Assembly: GCA_965208605.1 (NCBI GenBank)
Contig: OZ242345.1
Location: 1,674,001-1,738,000, forward strand
Reading direction: 5' to 3'
DNA length: 64,000 bases
From: UBA9659 sp965208605
Lineage (GTDB): Bacteria; Pseudomonadota; Gammaproteobacteria; Pseudomonadales; Azotimanducaceae
Part shown: piece after piece, positions 35,555 to 45,394 of the stretch
Layout of the letters: each line of letters opens with the position of its first letter
Position numbering within the stretch: the first letter of the stretch is position 1
Made by a program: the position numbers and the translations under genes
Notes under the pieces: model-generated
What the model was told of the DNA's origin: nothing
Database searches by the model: none
What the model saw: only the letters and a program-made list of their open reading frames with translations

Positions 35555-35735
35555 TGCCCTTTTGGCCGTCATTCCCGCCACCCCAGTCGCCCCCGCCCTC
35601 ACCTCCCCTCCCGCCGTCATTCTCGCCGCAGGCGGGAATCCAGAGGCACAAAGGCAAGCACCTTGATATTCCCGCTACACCTCAACGGGGGTCGGTTGGT
35701 GAACCGGGAGCGAATGAGCAATGGAGTGGTTTGCG
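35555..35735. repeat. dispersed repeat copy after gyrB
   Basis: Contains GGCCGTCATTCCCGCCACCC, CCGCCGTCATTCTCGCCGCA with GCGGGAATCCAGAGG, and the module CCCGCTACACCTCAACGGGG shared with 10.5, 45.3 and 57.8 kb. It separates gyrB from the convergent AIPR gene and has no recognisable protein. Confidence 0.75.
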
Positions 35736-35779
35736 ATGAGTGTTGCTGCATAAGATGGCGGTGAATCATAACATGCCAT

Positions 35780-37855
35780 TTACCCTGTTATAGTAATTCC
35801 ATTCTCTTGTGCTTTTCCCAATATCTTAACCAACACGCCGCTTTGTTTTTCAGTCGGGATCTTGGAGGGCATCTGCTGTGCGATGCGCAGAATGCCTATT
35901 TCTTTTGGGGTTAGAAAATCCCCTTTTATTCCCTCTTCAAGAATTGTTACCCATTTATCAGGTGGCACATCGAAAACTCGTTTCTGGGCATCGATTCCGT
36001 TGTCGATTTTTTGAGTTTTTTTAGCATCTTTGGCTTCAGCCTTCTGTTCTTTTATTGAAACGAGGTCATCCTGGAAGCTCCCTGGAATCTCTTTTTCGAG
36101 TTCAGAAATCCGCGTTTGAATACTGTCCCAGCAACCGTCTTTCTTGCTCCATTCGGAAATATTTGAAATTCCTTGCGGTGGCTGCGTGATGCAGCCATTC
36201 ACGAAGAAGGAGGAAATCTCAAGGGCCTTGATCAGTGACGGATAAAGCATTTGATCTTTCCAGATGCGTGTAAAATTTACTGATTGGTCGTGTTGCTTGC
36301 AGATTTCGTTGATAGCAGCGATGGTATAGGCAACGATGTTGGCGCGATAACCGCCGTTATACCAAGGTTGAGCGGAAACAAGTTTCTCGGTGTGCCGGAA
36401 TATGAGCGCACGTGCAATGCACCGGCGATAATAGAATTTTTCATTGAAGTTATCGGGGGACTTGTTCCACTCTTGACCAATGCGGGTCGCAAACTGCGCA
36501 AAATTTTTCTGTGCTCCGAGGTTTACCCATTTGGGATGGTCGTCCCATATATTTTCGAATTTCGCAAGGTCGGTCTTGGTGAACATCTGATGTTTCGGAT
36601 ATTTGGCCAGAAAACGTCGCCGTTCGGCCTGGGTCAGTTTTGACTGCGCGTCGTTGTACTGACTCCGCGCCCGTTCGTAAAACCATTTTGTTTCGCGTTG
36701 CGCACTCTGTTGTGCTGGCACCCAGATGCGTCTTGAGAATTCCTCCATTCTTCGGTGGAACGGGTGATTTGAGAAAAAATCCGCGGCATTGACCCTGTTC
36801 TGAGTATTGGCGTATTCGGAAATGCGGGGAACAATCTTCTCGCTACTCTCGCTGTCGATCACTGAAAGTTTCATCTGTACGAAAACACCACTAAGAGACG
36901 CCTTGTCTTTAAGGGTGGTATGGAAAAGTGATGCGGTAGTCTGACCGCCGTTTACTATCTGAAAGTCACGAATGCAATTGATATGAAGCCCCGAGTCGGT
37001 TGTCTGTGTTTCGATATCCTGAGCCGTCGCTGTTATACCGTTGTTGTAAGCAAAAAACATGTCAGGTTCGCTGATAATCGTGCTACGGATTCCCTTGTTC
37101 ACCTTACCTCGTGCTTGGAGAAACGAACGCACGTTCTGCTCCAGAAGCCGAGCACCGTATTTTCCGTAAAGGGCGGAGAGCATCTCGCCTGGCATTACCG
37201 CTAAATATGACGGATATTTGTCCGACCTAAGATGATGCGCGGGCAGACAGGGAATTCCGGCGCCGAACATTTCAACAAGATCGACAACCAGGTCCTCTTT
37301 GTGGCCCCGAGAACTCCGCTGGCGATGTAGGCGCGATACGTCCCATATGTGATAAGTCGCGGGGACTCCGGCTATCTCGTTATCGTCAACCACTTGGAGC
37401 CGATCGCTTAGGGCGCGTTCAGAGATAAGGAAGAAATTCACTTTGCGGATGATGTCCTGCCGTGAGGCGATATCACATGCAAGTCCGTATTCGGGTGAAG
37501 TTACCTCCAGGTTAGGATGGATTTGTTCATTCTTGCTTGCCTCAAAAAAATTGGTGACTCGTTTGAATATGGCAACGACGTCGGTAGATGTCAGAGATTC
37601 CAGTTCCGCGCGGCTGTTGAAATCGGAGACGAAAAGATCAAGAGTGCCTTCATCAGAAAAACAGTATCCGTCTACGCGCATACCGCGTTGTGCGCGGAAG
37701 TGGCAGAATTCAAAACTTTCGATGAATCCGGTTTCGACCAGTTCTTTGGTCACCGTTTCCATGAATTCGCCAAGCTGAAAAGCACTGTTGGCTTTGGCAT
37801 CAGCCATCAACTCCTGCCGAAAATCGTAAAAAAATTCCTCGGTTGTGAGTTCCAT
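35780..37855 (-). CDS. AIPR family defence protein
   Basis: Protein of 691 residues, last in the six-gene defence operon. The AIPR (abortive infection phage resistance) core is recognisable by M266-FFAYNNGITATA and F298-QIVNGGQTTASLF, followed by the helical region with NRVNAADFFSNHPFHRRMEE and ETKWFYERARSQY. The N-terminal part (about 50-80, MRVDGYCF and LDLFVSDF) resembles a PD-(D/E)XK-like fold seen in such proteins, but I cannot confirm catalytic residues. Its ATG follows the TGA of the preceding gene with no gap. Likely effector or sensor in the system; mechanism unknown. Confidence 0.88.
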   Translation of the reverse strand: MELTTEEFFYDFRQELMADAKANSAFQLGEFMETVTKELVETGFIESFEFCHFRAQRGMRVDGYCFSDEGTLDLFVSDFNSRAELESLTSTDVVAIFKRVTNFFEASKNEQIHPNLEVTSPEYGLACDIASRQDIIRKVNFFLISERALSDRLQVVDDNEIAGVPATYHIWDVSRLHRQRSSRGHKEDLVVDLVEMFGAGIPCLPAHHLRSDKYPSYLAVMPGEMLSALYGKYGARLLEQNVRSFLQARGKVNKGIRSTIISEPDMFFAYNNGITATAQDIETQTTDSGLHINCIRDFQIVNGGQTTASLFHTTLKDKASLSGVFVQMKLSVIDSESSEKIVPRISEYANTQNRVNAADFFSNHPFHRRMEEFSRRIWVPAQQSAQRETKWFYERARSQYNDAQSKLTQAERRRFLAKYPKHQMFTKTDLAKFENIWDDHPKWVNLGAQKNFAQFATRIGQEWNKSPDNFNEKFYYRRCIARALIFRHTEKLVSAQPWYNGGYRANIVAYTIAAINEICKQHDQSVNFTRIWKDQMLYPSLIKALEISSFFVNGCITQPPQGISNISEWSKKDGCWDSIQTRISELEKEIPGSFQDDLVSIKEQKAEAKDAKKTQKIDNGIDAQKRVFDVPPDKWVTILEEGIKGDFLTPKEIGILRIAQQMPSKIPTEKQSGVLVKILGKAQENGITITG

Positions 37856-38833
37856 TCAGGGTTTTCCCCAAATCACTGTCGTTTCGCATTCAAATGACGT
37901 GATTGCTTCCAGTTCTATTTCGTAACCGACGCGCGTCAGTCCGGCGGGTAATCCAGAGCGAATAATCCGTGGGAAATTGTCTGTTACATGATATGTCCAG
38001 CGTCCAGTGACCGCTAGTTTCGGCTCATCATATTCGTGCATCGCGATGTAACCATATTCGGAAAGTTTCGAGGAGAGTTCTTCGAGGGCAAAGGAATCTG
38101 TCAGTTCTCCTTCCACAATTTTTACGGCCTCATTTAGAGAAAGAGCGCGATCGGAATTCGGTTGGTCGCTCAGACGGAAAATTGTCAAAAAAAGGTTGTC
38201 GCACAGTGTTTCGAGCTGGTCCTCAGATGAAATTTTTATGGTGTTGCGCTCTCTCCCGGAAAGGGTTTTAACCTCAACAGCAGTGTTGCCGAATATAAAG
38301 TCTTGGTGACCACCGTGGGGTCCGCACCAGGCCTCAAGGGCGGATTTCTCGGACAGATGGTCCCGATATAGCATCCGCAGGAACTGAAGTTCACCGAACA
38401 ATCCACGGATTTCTTCACCCGAGAGAAGGCGTGCCTTTCGACCAGCCAGAAACGCTTTCCAGCGTTGCAAATGGGTAAGCGCGACCGAAAGGGCGGTTGA
38501 TGAGTCGGATACATCCCTTAGATTTGAGGCGAGTGTTTCACAGAGTCCGGAAAACAAATCCTTGTCCACATGCTGTTCAAGCGTGAGCACCAGATTCTGG
38601 CAGCCTGGCTTTTCAAGCATACGCAAATCGACCCGGATACCGTGCACCGTGATCCTGTTCTTTTGAAACTGCTCGACGTGGTTACTGCCAAGTTCAACGA
38701 TGAACAAACAATGTCCTTGGATATCTCTACCCCAGTAGAGAGGAGCAGCAATATTCGACTCTTCTACCAGACGGACATTGTAATCACTGTCCGGTATTCC
38801 GATGTCATCCCAAGGAGTCGATCTACTGGTCAT
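37856..38833 (-). CDS. PD-(D/E)XK motif protein (DUF4420 family)
   Basis: Protein of 325 residues, probably the nuclease of the operon. The nuclease core is E148 in RGLFGELQFL, D178 in GGHQDFIF and E187-V-K189 (TAVEVKT), giving the E...D...ExK pattern. The frame is open to 38911, but ATG 38833 is preferred. It lies in ATGACCAGTAG, overlapping the stop of the Z1 gene by 11 bases, and gives the family-like start MTSRSTPWDD. Confidence 0.88.
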   Translation of the reverse strand: MTSRSTPWDDIGIPDSDYNVRLVEESNIAAPLYWGRDIQGHCLFIVELGSNHVEQFQKNRITVHGIRVDLRMLEKPGCQNLVLTLEQHVDKDLFSGLCETLASNLRDVSDSSTALSVALTHLQRWKAFLAGRKARLLSGEEIRGLFGELQFLRMLYRDHLSEKSALEAWCGPHGGHQDFIFGNTAVEVKTLSGRERNTIKISSEDQLETLCDNLFLTIFRLSDQPNSDRALSLNEAVKIVEGELTDSFALEELSSKLSEYGYIAMHEYDEPKLAVTGRWTYHVTDNFPRIIRSGLPAGLTRVGYEIELEAITSFECETTVIWGKP

Positions 38834-41483
38834 AATCATCCCCGCCGTCGAGACCATCGGTGGAGGTGTCGCGCGCCTGTTCACGCCAAACAGTATTTGC
38901 GACAACCTCAATCTCGGTATTGTAATCGCCGGGCGGAAAGCTTATTCCAAAGGCTGGAACACGCTTTAAGACGCTTAGCGACCCAATTGATCTCAAAACG
39001 TGAATCATTAGAAGCGGTTTGTTTCGAACAGAACGGTAATGAAAGTCGGAGGGCATCTTCGAGTCCTCCTCACGTTTGGCGATTGTCTCGGCTTCGTCCT
39101 GTTGCGAGTCACTCAGTCCGAGCTTCTCATCCCCGCGACTGGCTACGCGGCCTTTGCTTACGCGCCATGCATCACCCTCCGGTTCTGTGCTTTTTCGCTT
39201 CTGCGGACCAAGATGATATTGAGATGCATCTTCGTCGTTTTTTTCAATGGATATGAGCAGAACATCACCATACGGATGCTTATCTGCGATATTCTGAAGA
39301 TATTGTATTGCTGTGGCCTTCTGTTCGGCATAATCGGGATGGGTTTGAAACCGGAGCAGAAATTTCTCGATGATTTCAACATCAACGTCATGAATAACCC
39401 AACCTTTGGTGGTGGGCTCGACCTCTCCACCGAAGCCGTTTTTCCAAAATTCCACTATCAGGTCATCGTTTGCTCGATTGATAGTGTCATTCTTGGGCAG
39501 GATATAACTTTCGCGCAAACGTCCGCTGAGATTTAGTTTGACTGTGATTCTCTCTCCCGCTCGCATTTTGTTCGTGGCGGTGACGAGAAGACTGTCCGGA
39601 TGTGCTTTGACGTAAAGCCCAAATTGTCTCGGGCTCAATTTATCGCGACGCATTTTCTTGATTTGTTGCCGGAGTTCTTCTGACGCCTCTGCGATATGCG
39701 AATACCAATCAATGGAGTCGGGCGAAAGGTATACCCGGCAAAGGTCATCGTAGCCGCCCCTATAGCCAAACCACCTCCCCATCTGCATCAACGTATCGTA
39801 CATCCGCGTGTTCCGATACATGTAGCTGACACAGAGACCTTCAATAGTAAGGCCACGAGATAGACTCAGCCCGCCAACAGCGATTGCTGTGAGAGCATGC
39901 CCATCCTCTTCGTATCGTCGGTAATCCAGCACCTGATCGGACTTGCTGTTCACCACAAACAGTTGAACGCTTTCACATGCGTTATGAAGGCCGAGCTTAA
40001 TATTCGCCCATTGGAAACCGCAATCTGCATAATTATCTTCGAAAGCATTTTTCAGTGCCTTCATGTAAGTGTTCTGTTCCGATGTCTTTTCGGGCATCGC
40101 GTGGTTGGCTTTCACCGCATCACAGAGTTTCTTCTTATAAACGCTGATCAAATCCCGCACTATGTTTTGAATGTTCACAAACCGTGACACATTCACCAGC
40201 ATGGAGCAGTGTTGATTGCCTTGACCGCGAAGACTTCGAATTGCTTTAGCGATGACGAATGTATTAATTGCTTCGTAAAGACTGGGCGGAAGATTCTCAA
40301 GATCGAAATCCTTTGTGTGTTTGAAAGGAAGGTAATCTTCACAATCGGTGATCGGTTTAAGAATTTTTGTTTCGCTGTCTTCATCAAGGAAAACTTTCCC
40401 AGGCCCGAAATAGGTATTTGGCGCGTCCAAACAGTAGATGAAGTCACGCGGAAACAGTTCTTCACGCACATCATCGTCATAGGACTCGGGATTGATGAAG
40501 ATGTTCGCAAACGGCGTTGCTGTGTAGCCGACATAAATGGATTTGTCAAACAACCCAAGTATCCGGCGAATCATCGCGTTGGTTTTTGTCGGATCAGTGT
40601 CCTCTGCTTCCTTGTTGGTGTTGATCGAAGCATGGTCGGCCTCGTCATCAATCATCAGCATCGGTACATCGGCAATTTTGCCGTCACCTTGGGCATTCAA
40701 ATCCTTAAGCCATCTGTGGAGGGATTCCAGAGTTCGAACGTTCTTTTTTATGACAAGGATGATGGGTTTGCTGAAATCATTCAGCCTCCAGCCACTGTGT
40801 CCGGCTGTTGTCTTGTTAAAATCGTTATGAATAGTGGTTAGTGTCGCGGGATATGGGTAATCGTTTTCCTTTCCGACACCAACACGTATCCGGTTTTCAG
40901 GATTGCTCGAACGGCCGACAAAGCCCTCGTCAATCCGTTCCTGGGTCTGCTTACGGAGATTGTTGTGAATACCGGCGATGACAATGATGAATTTGTAACC
41001 GGCATCTGCTGCCTTGGCGATAAGCCCCATGTAGTTTGCTGTCTTGCCTGATTGAACATGCCCAATAACCAGGCCGCGTCTATCCCATTTACCTTCACTT
41101 TTGGGGTCCTGCAAATGGCCGAGTATCCGCCCGCCAACATCACTGAGAGATCGGATAACTCTTGGATTCCACCGTTCTTTTTTGAGGAATTTCTCATAGG
41201 ACTCCGAGTAAATCCATTCAATATCGTCGCGTTTTCGGACCCATTCGTCATCATGCTTGGCCGCAAAATCAATGAGAGAAACCCCCGCGCCCATGCGCGT
41301 ATCAACAGCAATCATGACTTCCTCAACAATCGGGGCAAGATCGCCGTCGTATTCAAAGAGAGCCGCAAGCTCGGTCGCTTTTTCCTCTACTTCGGCTTTG
41401 GTTGGTATATCGGACTGAGTGGCAAAGAGTGTTATTAGAGAACTTGTGAAGTTTTTCTCGGCTTCCATGCGGTTGGTGTTCAT
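38823..41483 (-). CDS. Z1-domain superfamily II helicase/endonuclease-like ATPase
   Basis: Protein of 886 residues. Walker A is G141-HVQSGKT-148 and the DEAD-like motif is D279-DEADH-284 (MLMIDDEADHASIN). Motif III is VGYTATPFANIFI. The Z1 hallmark region is LSRGLTIEGLCVSYMYRNTR with QMGRWFGYRGGYDDLCRVYL, which holds the arginine finger region. This is an ATP-driven DNA translocase or remodeller in the operon. Its start is 1 base after the stop of the ATPase gene's frame end at 41480-41482 and it overlaps that gene by 4 bases. Confidence 0.9.
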   Translation of the reverse strand: MNTNRMEAEKNFTSSLITLFATQSDIPTKAEVEEKATELAALFEYDGDLAPIVEEVMIAVDTRMGAGVSLIDFAAKHDDEWVRKRDDIEWIYSESYEKFLKKERWNPRVIRSLSDVGGRILGHLQDPKSEGKWDRRGLVIGHVQSGKTANYMGLIAKAADAGYKFIIVIAGIHNNLRKQTQERIDEGFVGRSSNPENRIRVGVGKENDYPYPATLTTIHNDFNKTTAGHSGWRLNDFSKPIILVIKKNVRTLESLHRWLKDLNAQGDGKIADVPMLMIDDEADHASINTNKEAEDTDPTKTNAMIRRILGLFDKSIYVGYTATPFANIFINPESYDDDVREELFPRDFIYCLDAPNTYFGPGKVFLDEDSETKILKPITDCEDYLPFKHTKDFDLENLPPSLYEAINTFVIAKAIRSLRGQGNQHCSMLVNVSRFVNIQNIVRDLISVYKKKLCDAVKANHAMPEKTSEQNTYMKALKNAFEDNYADCGFQWANIKLGLHNACESVQLFVVNSKSDQVLDYRRYEEDGHALTAIAVGGLSLSRGLTIEGLCVSYMYRNTRMYDTLMQMGRWFGYRGGYDDLCRVYLSPDSIDWYSHIAEASEELRQQIKKMRRDKLSPRQFGLYVKAHPDSLLVTATNKMRAGERITVKLNLSGRLRESYILPKNDTINRANDDLIVEFWKNGFGGEVEPTTKGWVIHDVDVEIIEKFLLRFQTHPDYAEQKATAIQYLQNIADKHPYGDVLLISIEKNDEDASQYHLGPQKRKSTEPEGDAWRVSKGRVASRGDEKLGLSDSQQDEAETIAKREEDSKMPSDFHYRSVRNKPLLMIHVLRSIGSLSVLKRVPAFGISFPPGDYNTEIEVVANTVWREQARDTSTDGLDGGDDYDQ

Positions 41484-42958
41484 TTGAATTCCTCCCGAAT
41501 GAAGTTTTCGGCGATATTAAGGTGATTCTCAAAAAGTCGCGTTGATCGCATCACTTCCCTGAACTTTTCGGCATCGCCTCTATTACTGTTGAACAGGCAG
41601 GTCTTGAGCGCTCTCAAGCGTTCGATTATTGCATCTTCATTGGTTGATGGCTGTCGCATCTCCCGTGGGTGGGTTGCATAATCGGAATAAATCATATCGA
41701 TCGGCAGGGATGCGACTATTGCATGAAGAAGCAGATCAAGTTTGGCACGTCCGTTATCATCAATATATTCTGTTAATCCCTGTATCAGAGAATGCGAATT
41801 GTTGAGGGTATAACGGATGCAACCCTGATCTGCATAGCGCTCCCATACCGGTCCCTTGATCTCGTCAAACAACTTCTTGCCGCGCTTACGATGAACCGAA
41901 GTACTTCGTCCGGTGATGTGGTCAATAATTTGCCTTAACCGTTCACGCACCACATGGGGCGGCTTTGCGGACGACTTCTTGATATCGATTGTCCAGTATT
42001 TGTCAAGGTCGTTGGAGAAATCGATCTGCACGCGCGCAAGTTTTGTCGCTTCGCCTTTAGAGATCAATCGGAACCAGTCACCCCACGCCATAAGCCGACC
42101 GTTTCGATAGATATACGCCCCCTGGCAGGATATAAAATCGCTTCGGTTTTGGTAATAATCATATTCGGTCGCGGAGAGCCTACTATGATGCGGCAAAATG
42201 TAGGGTTGCATATGTATAGACGTGCCGCTGACCCTGACAACCTCTTTCGGTAGAATCTGCGTAGCGGGATTTTTTCTACAAAATGGATCGAAAGGTTCTA
42301 TGTTAAGACCATTGATCGAGATTGAAAGTTTTTCCCAACGTTTTATTTCACCCGACAGAAACCGATGAAAAACCAACGCAAGATGCCTTTCAGTTACACC
42401 AAGCTTCTCGTTGACAATCTCATCACGTCTTTTTCCGATTTCATTTCCGAACAGACGGTCCAGAGAACGCCAGATGATGATTGTTCCTTGCTCCCCCAGA
42501 CAATCGACAAATGGCAGACCGGCTATTTCGTCCGGTTCATAGATAGTGATAATCCAATCGTCTGTTTCGTCGACGAGGTCGAGATTCCATTCCGCACCGG
42601 ATAGAAGGCCATCGCGTGTGCTGGCCACTGTCAATCTCCGACACTGGGAAAACGAAGCGGTCTTCAAGCCCAACCCAAATCTACCCAGATCGTCCGGGGC
42701 TCGCGGCTGTTTGGGGTTAGTCGCTCCGTGTCGCATGGCGGCTATGGTCTCCTCGTTAGACATGCCTTTGCCGTTGTCGATGATCACGAGGGCGGGGTCG
42801 GGGCGTGTCACATCGCAGACGATATTCACTGTCGTTGCGCCAGCCGAGATACTGTTATCAACCAAGTCTGCTATCGCAGTCTCGAGAGTGTAACCGATGT
42901 CGCGCATGGAAGTGGATAGAGACGATGCACTCGGCGGCAAACGCTGTTTACGAGCCAT
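41480..42958 (-). CDS. MORC/MutL-type GHKL ATPase
   Basis: Protein of 492 residues. The GHKL ATPase has N-box E26-TAIADLVDNSISAG-40, G1 D61-NGKGM-66 and G2 G92-RFGLGLKTAS, closely resembling MutL/MORC. After the S5-like transducer a helical C-terminus follows. ATG 42958 has AAGGA 8 bases upstream and is preferred over ATG 42967. Homologues adjacent to cytosine methyltransferases, Z1 helicases and PD-(D/E)XK nucleases were recognised computationally as the bacterial relatives of eukaryotic MORC proteins (Iyer, Abhiman and Aravind, 2008). ATP-driven dimer clamping on DNA is inferred from that family. Confidence 0.9.
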   Translation of the reverse strand: MARKQRLPPSASSLSTSMRDIGYTLETAIADLVDNSISAGATTVNIVCDVTRPDPALVIIDNGKGMSNEETIAAMRHGATNPKQPRAPDDLGRFGLGLKTASFSQCRRLTVASTRDGLLSGAEWNLDLVDETDDWIITIYEPDEIAGLPFVDCLGEQGTIIIWRSLDRLFGNEIGKRRDEIVNEKLGVTERHLALVFHRFLSGEIKRWEKLSISINGLNIEPFDPFCRKNPATQILPKEVVRVSGTSIHMQPYILPHHSRLSATEYDYYQNRSDFISCQGAYIYRNGRLMAWGDWFRLISKGEATKLARVQIDFSNDLDKYWTIDIKKSSAKPPHVVRERLRQIIDHITGRSTSVHRKRGKKLFDEIKGPVWERYADQGCIRYTLNNSHSLIQGLTEYIDDNGRAKLDLLLHAIVASLPIDMIYSDYATHPREMRQPSTNEDAIIERLRALKTCLFNSNRGDAEKFREVMRSTRLFENHLNIAENFIREEFK

Positions 42959-43376
42959 TCCGCACATCCTTAAGCCTACGACTCACGTTTTGAAGAACAC
43001 CATCGGGATTCTTTTCGAGTTCACACTCCCATACAGTGATTACACGCCAGCCTATCTGCAAAAGTTCTTCCGTCTTGCGCTTATCACGTTCAACGGTACG
43101 GTCAAATTTCGCTTGCCAAAACATTGTTCGGGATTTAGGGGTGGTCGTTCTTGGGCAACCTTCATGCCTGTGCCAATAGCAGCCGTGGACGAATACTGCC
43201 GTATGATATTTCGGGAGGACAATATCAGGACGTCCGGGAAGGTTCGGATGATGAAGGCGATAGCGGTAACCTGAGCGATGCAGCAGGGAACGCAATCGTT
43301 TTTCGGGGCCGGTATCCTTGCCTCGTATATGGGACATGTTCCAGCTTCGATGTTTTTCTGAAATTCGATCCACCAC
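42948..43376 (-). CDS. vsr: very short patch repair endonuclease (Vsr)
   Basis: Protein of 142 residues that nicks beside T:G mismatches formed by deamination of 5-methylcytosine. Key positions align with E. coli numbering: D51 in GRPDIVLP, H69, and zinc ligands C66, H71 and C74 in VHGCYWHRHEGC, with TMFWQAK after it. The start is GTG at 43376 (or the next codon, also GTG), overlapping the last base of the methyltransferase stop. It overlaps the ATPase gene by 11 bases. Presence of Vsr implies that the upstream enzyme makes 5-methylcytosine. Confidence 0.95.
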   Translation of the reverse strand: MVDRISEKHRSWNMSHIRGKDTGPEKRLRSLLHRSGYRYRLHHPNLPGRPDIVLPKYHTAVFVHGCYWHRHEGCPRTTTPKSRTMFWQAKFDRTVERDKRKTEELLQIGWRVITVWECELEKNPDGVLQNVSRRLKDVRNGS

Positions 43377-44935
43377 TACGCATCACCATTTATCGAATCA
43401 AGAACTTCAGCAATGATCTCGCCTATCTGCCTGGCAAGATATGGCGGCACCGCATTGCCCACCTGATGATATTGAGAGGTTCTCGGCCCCTCAAATTTAT
43501 AGTTGTCCGGGAATGTCTGAAGTCGTGCGGCTTCACGAACAGTCAGGCTACGACACTGTGCCGGGTCGTAGTGAATGAAATAATGACCGTCTTTTGAGAT
43601 GTGAGACGTTATCGTTGTAGACACCTTATTTGAAAGTTGCACCCGAAACCGGTCGGAAAACATTTTTCCAGACCTGCCCTCACCGACATTCCTGTGATCG
43701 GGAAGCAGTCTGGCAGGAAAGTCTGCCAGTTTCGGGCTTTTGCCTGTTGCCTGAGCAAAAACGGCAGCGAACATGTAGCGCCGAAGGTCGGAAGCCATGT
43801 GTGCCCTCGTTTCGTGACCAGTGAGAACTCCAAGAGCAGGGTCAAGCATGCTCTGCAGGACGGCGTGATTCTTAATAGACTGCTTTGGGTATCTTGTGGA
43901 AGAACGCACTTGAGGAGGTTTTTTGTTATTTAGTTGACAGCGGATGCCTTCAGCGATTCTTCCTGCGTGAGAAAACCCGTTAAGTTGCGATTTAATATTC
44001 ATGCGCCCAAGGCTGGCAATCTCTTCACGCCATCTTCCAGGACTGTCGTGTTCACGGGATAGACCGCTGCGAACATTAGGAAGGTTGTCAATAGTTTCTG
44101 ACACGGTGGGTGGATTGTGTGGTTGAAGAAGTTTCGGTTTCACATCGATATCGTTGCGAATTCCGACGATGAACATACGGTGCCTTGCTTGCGGAACACC
44201 GTAATTTTCCGCTTTCACAAGAAACTGTCGCGGGTCAAGTTCATCTCCAGGAGTTCCCGTCTCGGACAAGGAGTGCAGCCGATAACCCAGGCTGCCGGAA
44301 CGGTTTTTGGATCTGTTTTTTGGCTTCGTAAGGTCAGAGAATATCTTGCTGATTATCGGTTCACCACCGACTTTCGCGGAAAACAAACCCTTGACGTTTT
44401 CCATTACAAAGACGGGCGGCTTGTGGTCGATAATGATTCTGAGGTATTCCTGATAAAGAAAATGGCGTTCATCCTGTTCGAAGTCAGGATTACCAATCAT
44501 TCGCGATCTGCCAACCAGTGAGTAGGCTTGACAGGGCGGCCCACCGACAAGTGCCCATTTTCTTTTGCTGGCGAGCTTTTTAGTGATAATCCGATGCACC
44601 CGATCATGGTTATTGTCACCAAGAGACATTTTCAGGACGCTCCCGTTGGTTTCTGTGTATTGATTCGGGTAACGCCGAAACAGTTCAGAAACCTCAATAT
44701 CACCCCGAAGGTAACCGTAGTACTCATCCGGAACCGGTTCCGGTGAAAAAGAGCGGTAGAAGTGTCTGGTGAAAAGGGTGCGATAGGAAAATTCATCTCG
44801 CTCTATTGAAGCGACACAATGAAAACGTGGAACATTTCGTTCACTTAGAACGGACGAAAAGCCCTCACCCAGCCCGCCGGGGCCGGCGAAGAGATCAACA
44901 ACCGGATACGAGGACGGGGTATTAATCGTTTTCAT
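43376..44935 (-). CDS. DNA (cytosine-5) methyltransferase
   Basis: Protein of 519 residues. Motif I is VVDLFAGPGGLGEGF and the catalytic motif IV is G131-GPPCQAYSLVGRSR with nucleophile C135. ENV is in VFMENVKGLF (E179). After a long variable target-recognition region, motifs IX-X appear (SLTVREAARLQTFPD, QVGNAVPPYLA). It is the first gene of the six-gene operon and is followed without gap by vsr. It modifies host DNA, probably as the self-marking arm of the system. Recognition site cannot be read from sequence. Confidence 0.95.
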   Translation of the reverse strand: MKTINTPSSYPVVDLFAGPGGLGEGFSSVLSERNVPRFHCVASIERDEFSYRTLFTRHFYRSFSPEPVPDEYYGYLRGDIEVSELFRRYPNQYTETNGSVLKMSLGDNNHDRVHRIITKKLASKRKWALVGGPPCQAYSLVGRSRMIGNPDFEQDERHFLYQEYLRIIIDHKPPVFVMENVKGLFSAKVGGEPIISKIFSDLTKPKNRSKNRSGSLGYRLHSLSETGTPGDELDPRQFLVKAENYGVPQARHRMFIVGIRNDIDVKPKLLQPHNPPTVSETIDNLPNVRSGLSREHDSPGRWREEIASLGRMNIKSQLNGFSHAGRIAEGIRCQLNNKKPPQVRSSTRYPKQSIKNHAVLQSMLDPALGVLTGHETRAHMASDLRRYMFAAVFAQATGKSPKLADFPARLLPDHRNVGEGRSGKMFSDRFRVQLSNKVSTTITSHISKDGHYFIHYDPAQCRSLTVREAARLQTFPDNYKFEGPRTSQYHQVGNAVPPYLARQIGEIIAEVLDSINGDA

Positions 44936-45235
44936 CTTTGCTCGAATTTCACACGCCTGATTGGGTTGGATTTAGGCCGTCCTAAACCAGGTCATCGGCG
45001 TGGGTCTATTAAAAATTCCCGATATTTTTTGGCCTTAACCGCCAGCAACACTCGCACTGGGCGATAATATGATAATTGAAAAGGGCTGACTACGACACCT
45101 AAAACTCTCGCGTAGCGCGAAACTCCACTTCGAGCCAGCGTTCCCTGCTGAGTTGCAAGTTGACTCGGTTCGGCGCGATGTCTATGTGTTCACCAATGCA
45201 CTTCCGTGGTTTGTTCATTTCCAGCGGCTTGCGCC

Positions 45236-45390
45236 GCCATTCTGGATTCTCGCCTTCTTTGATCCTGACGGGGTGCGCCCTTAACGAAAGCACAACCCGC
45301 TGGCCCCCGTTGAGGTGTAGCGGGGATATCAAGGTGGCTGTCTTTGCTCCTCTGGATTCCCGCCTGCGGCGAGAATGACGGGGTGAGGGG
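45236..45390. repeat. dispersed repeat copy upstream of gmhB 3' end
   Basis: Has CGCCTTCTTTGATCCTGACG, the module CCCCCGTTGAGGTGTAGCGG, and CCTCTGGATTCCCGCCTGCG with GCGAGAATGACGG. The gap 44936-45394 otherwise holds an AT-rich stretch (about 45010-45085), which may include the methyltransferase promoter but shows no clear -35/-10 pair, and a short minus-strand frame with no recognisable protein. Confidence 0.75.
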
Positions 45391-45394
45391 AATG

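Noticed and set aside
44825..44840. ACGTGGAACA as a parS site
   Set aside because: Only one half of the palindrome matches; the other half has six mismatches, and it lies in the acquired defence operon.
35780..44935. Ordinary type II restriction system
   Set aside because: A methyltransferase and Vsr alone would fit, but the four tightly overlapping downstream genes show a larger multi-component system.
45099..45332. Minus-strand open frame of 77 codons
   Set aside because: Its first half is the dispersed repeat and the rest matches no family I know; no ribosome-binding site.
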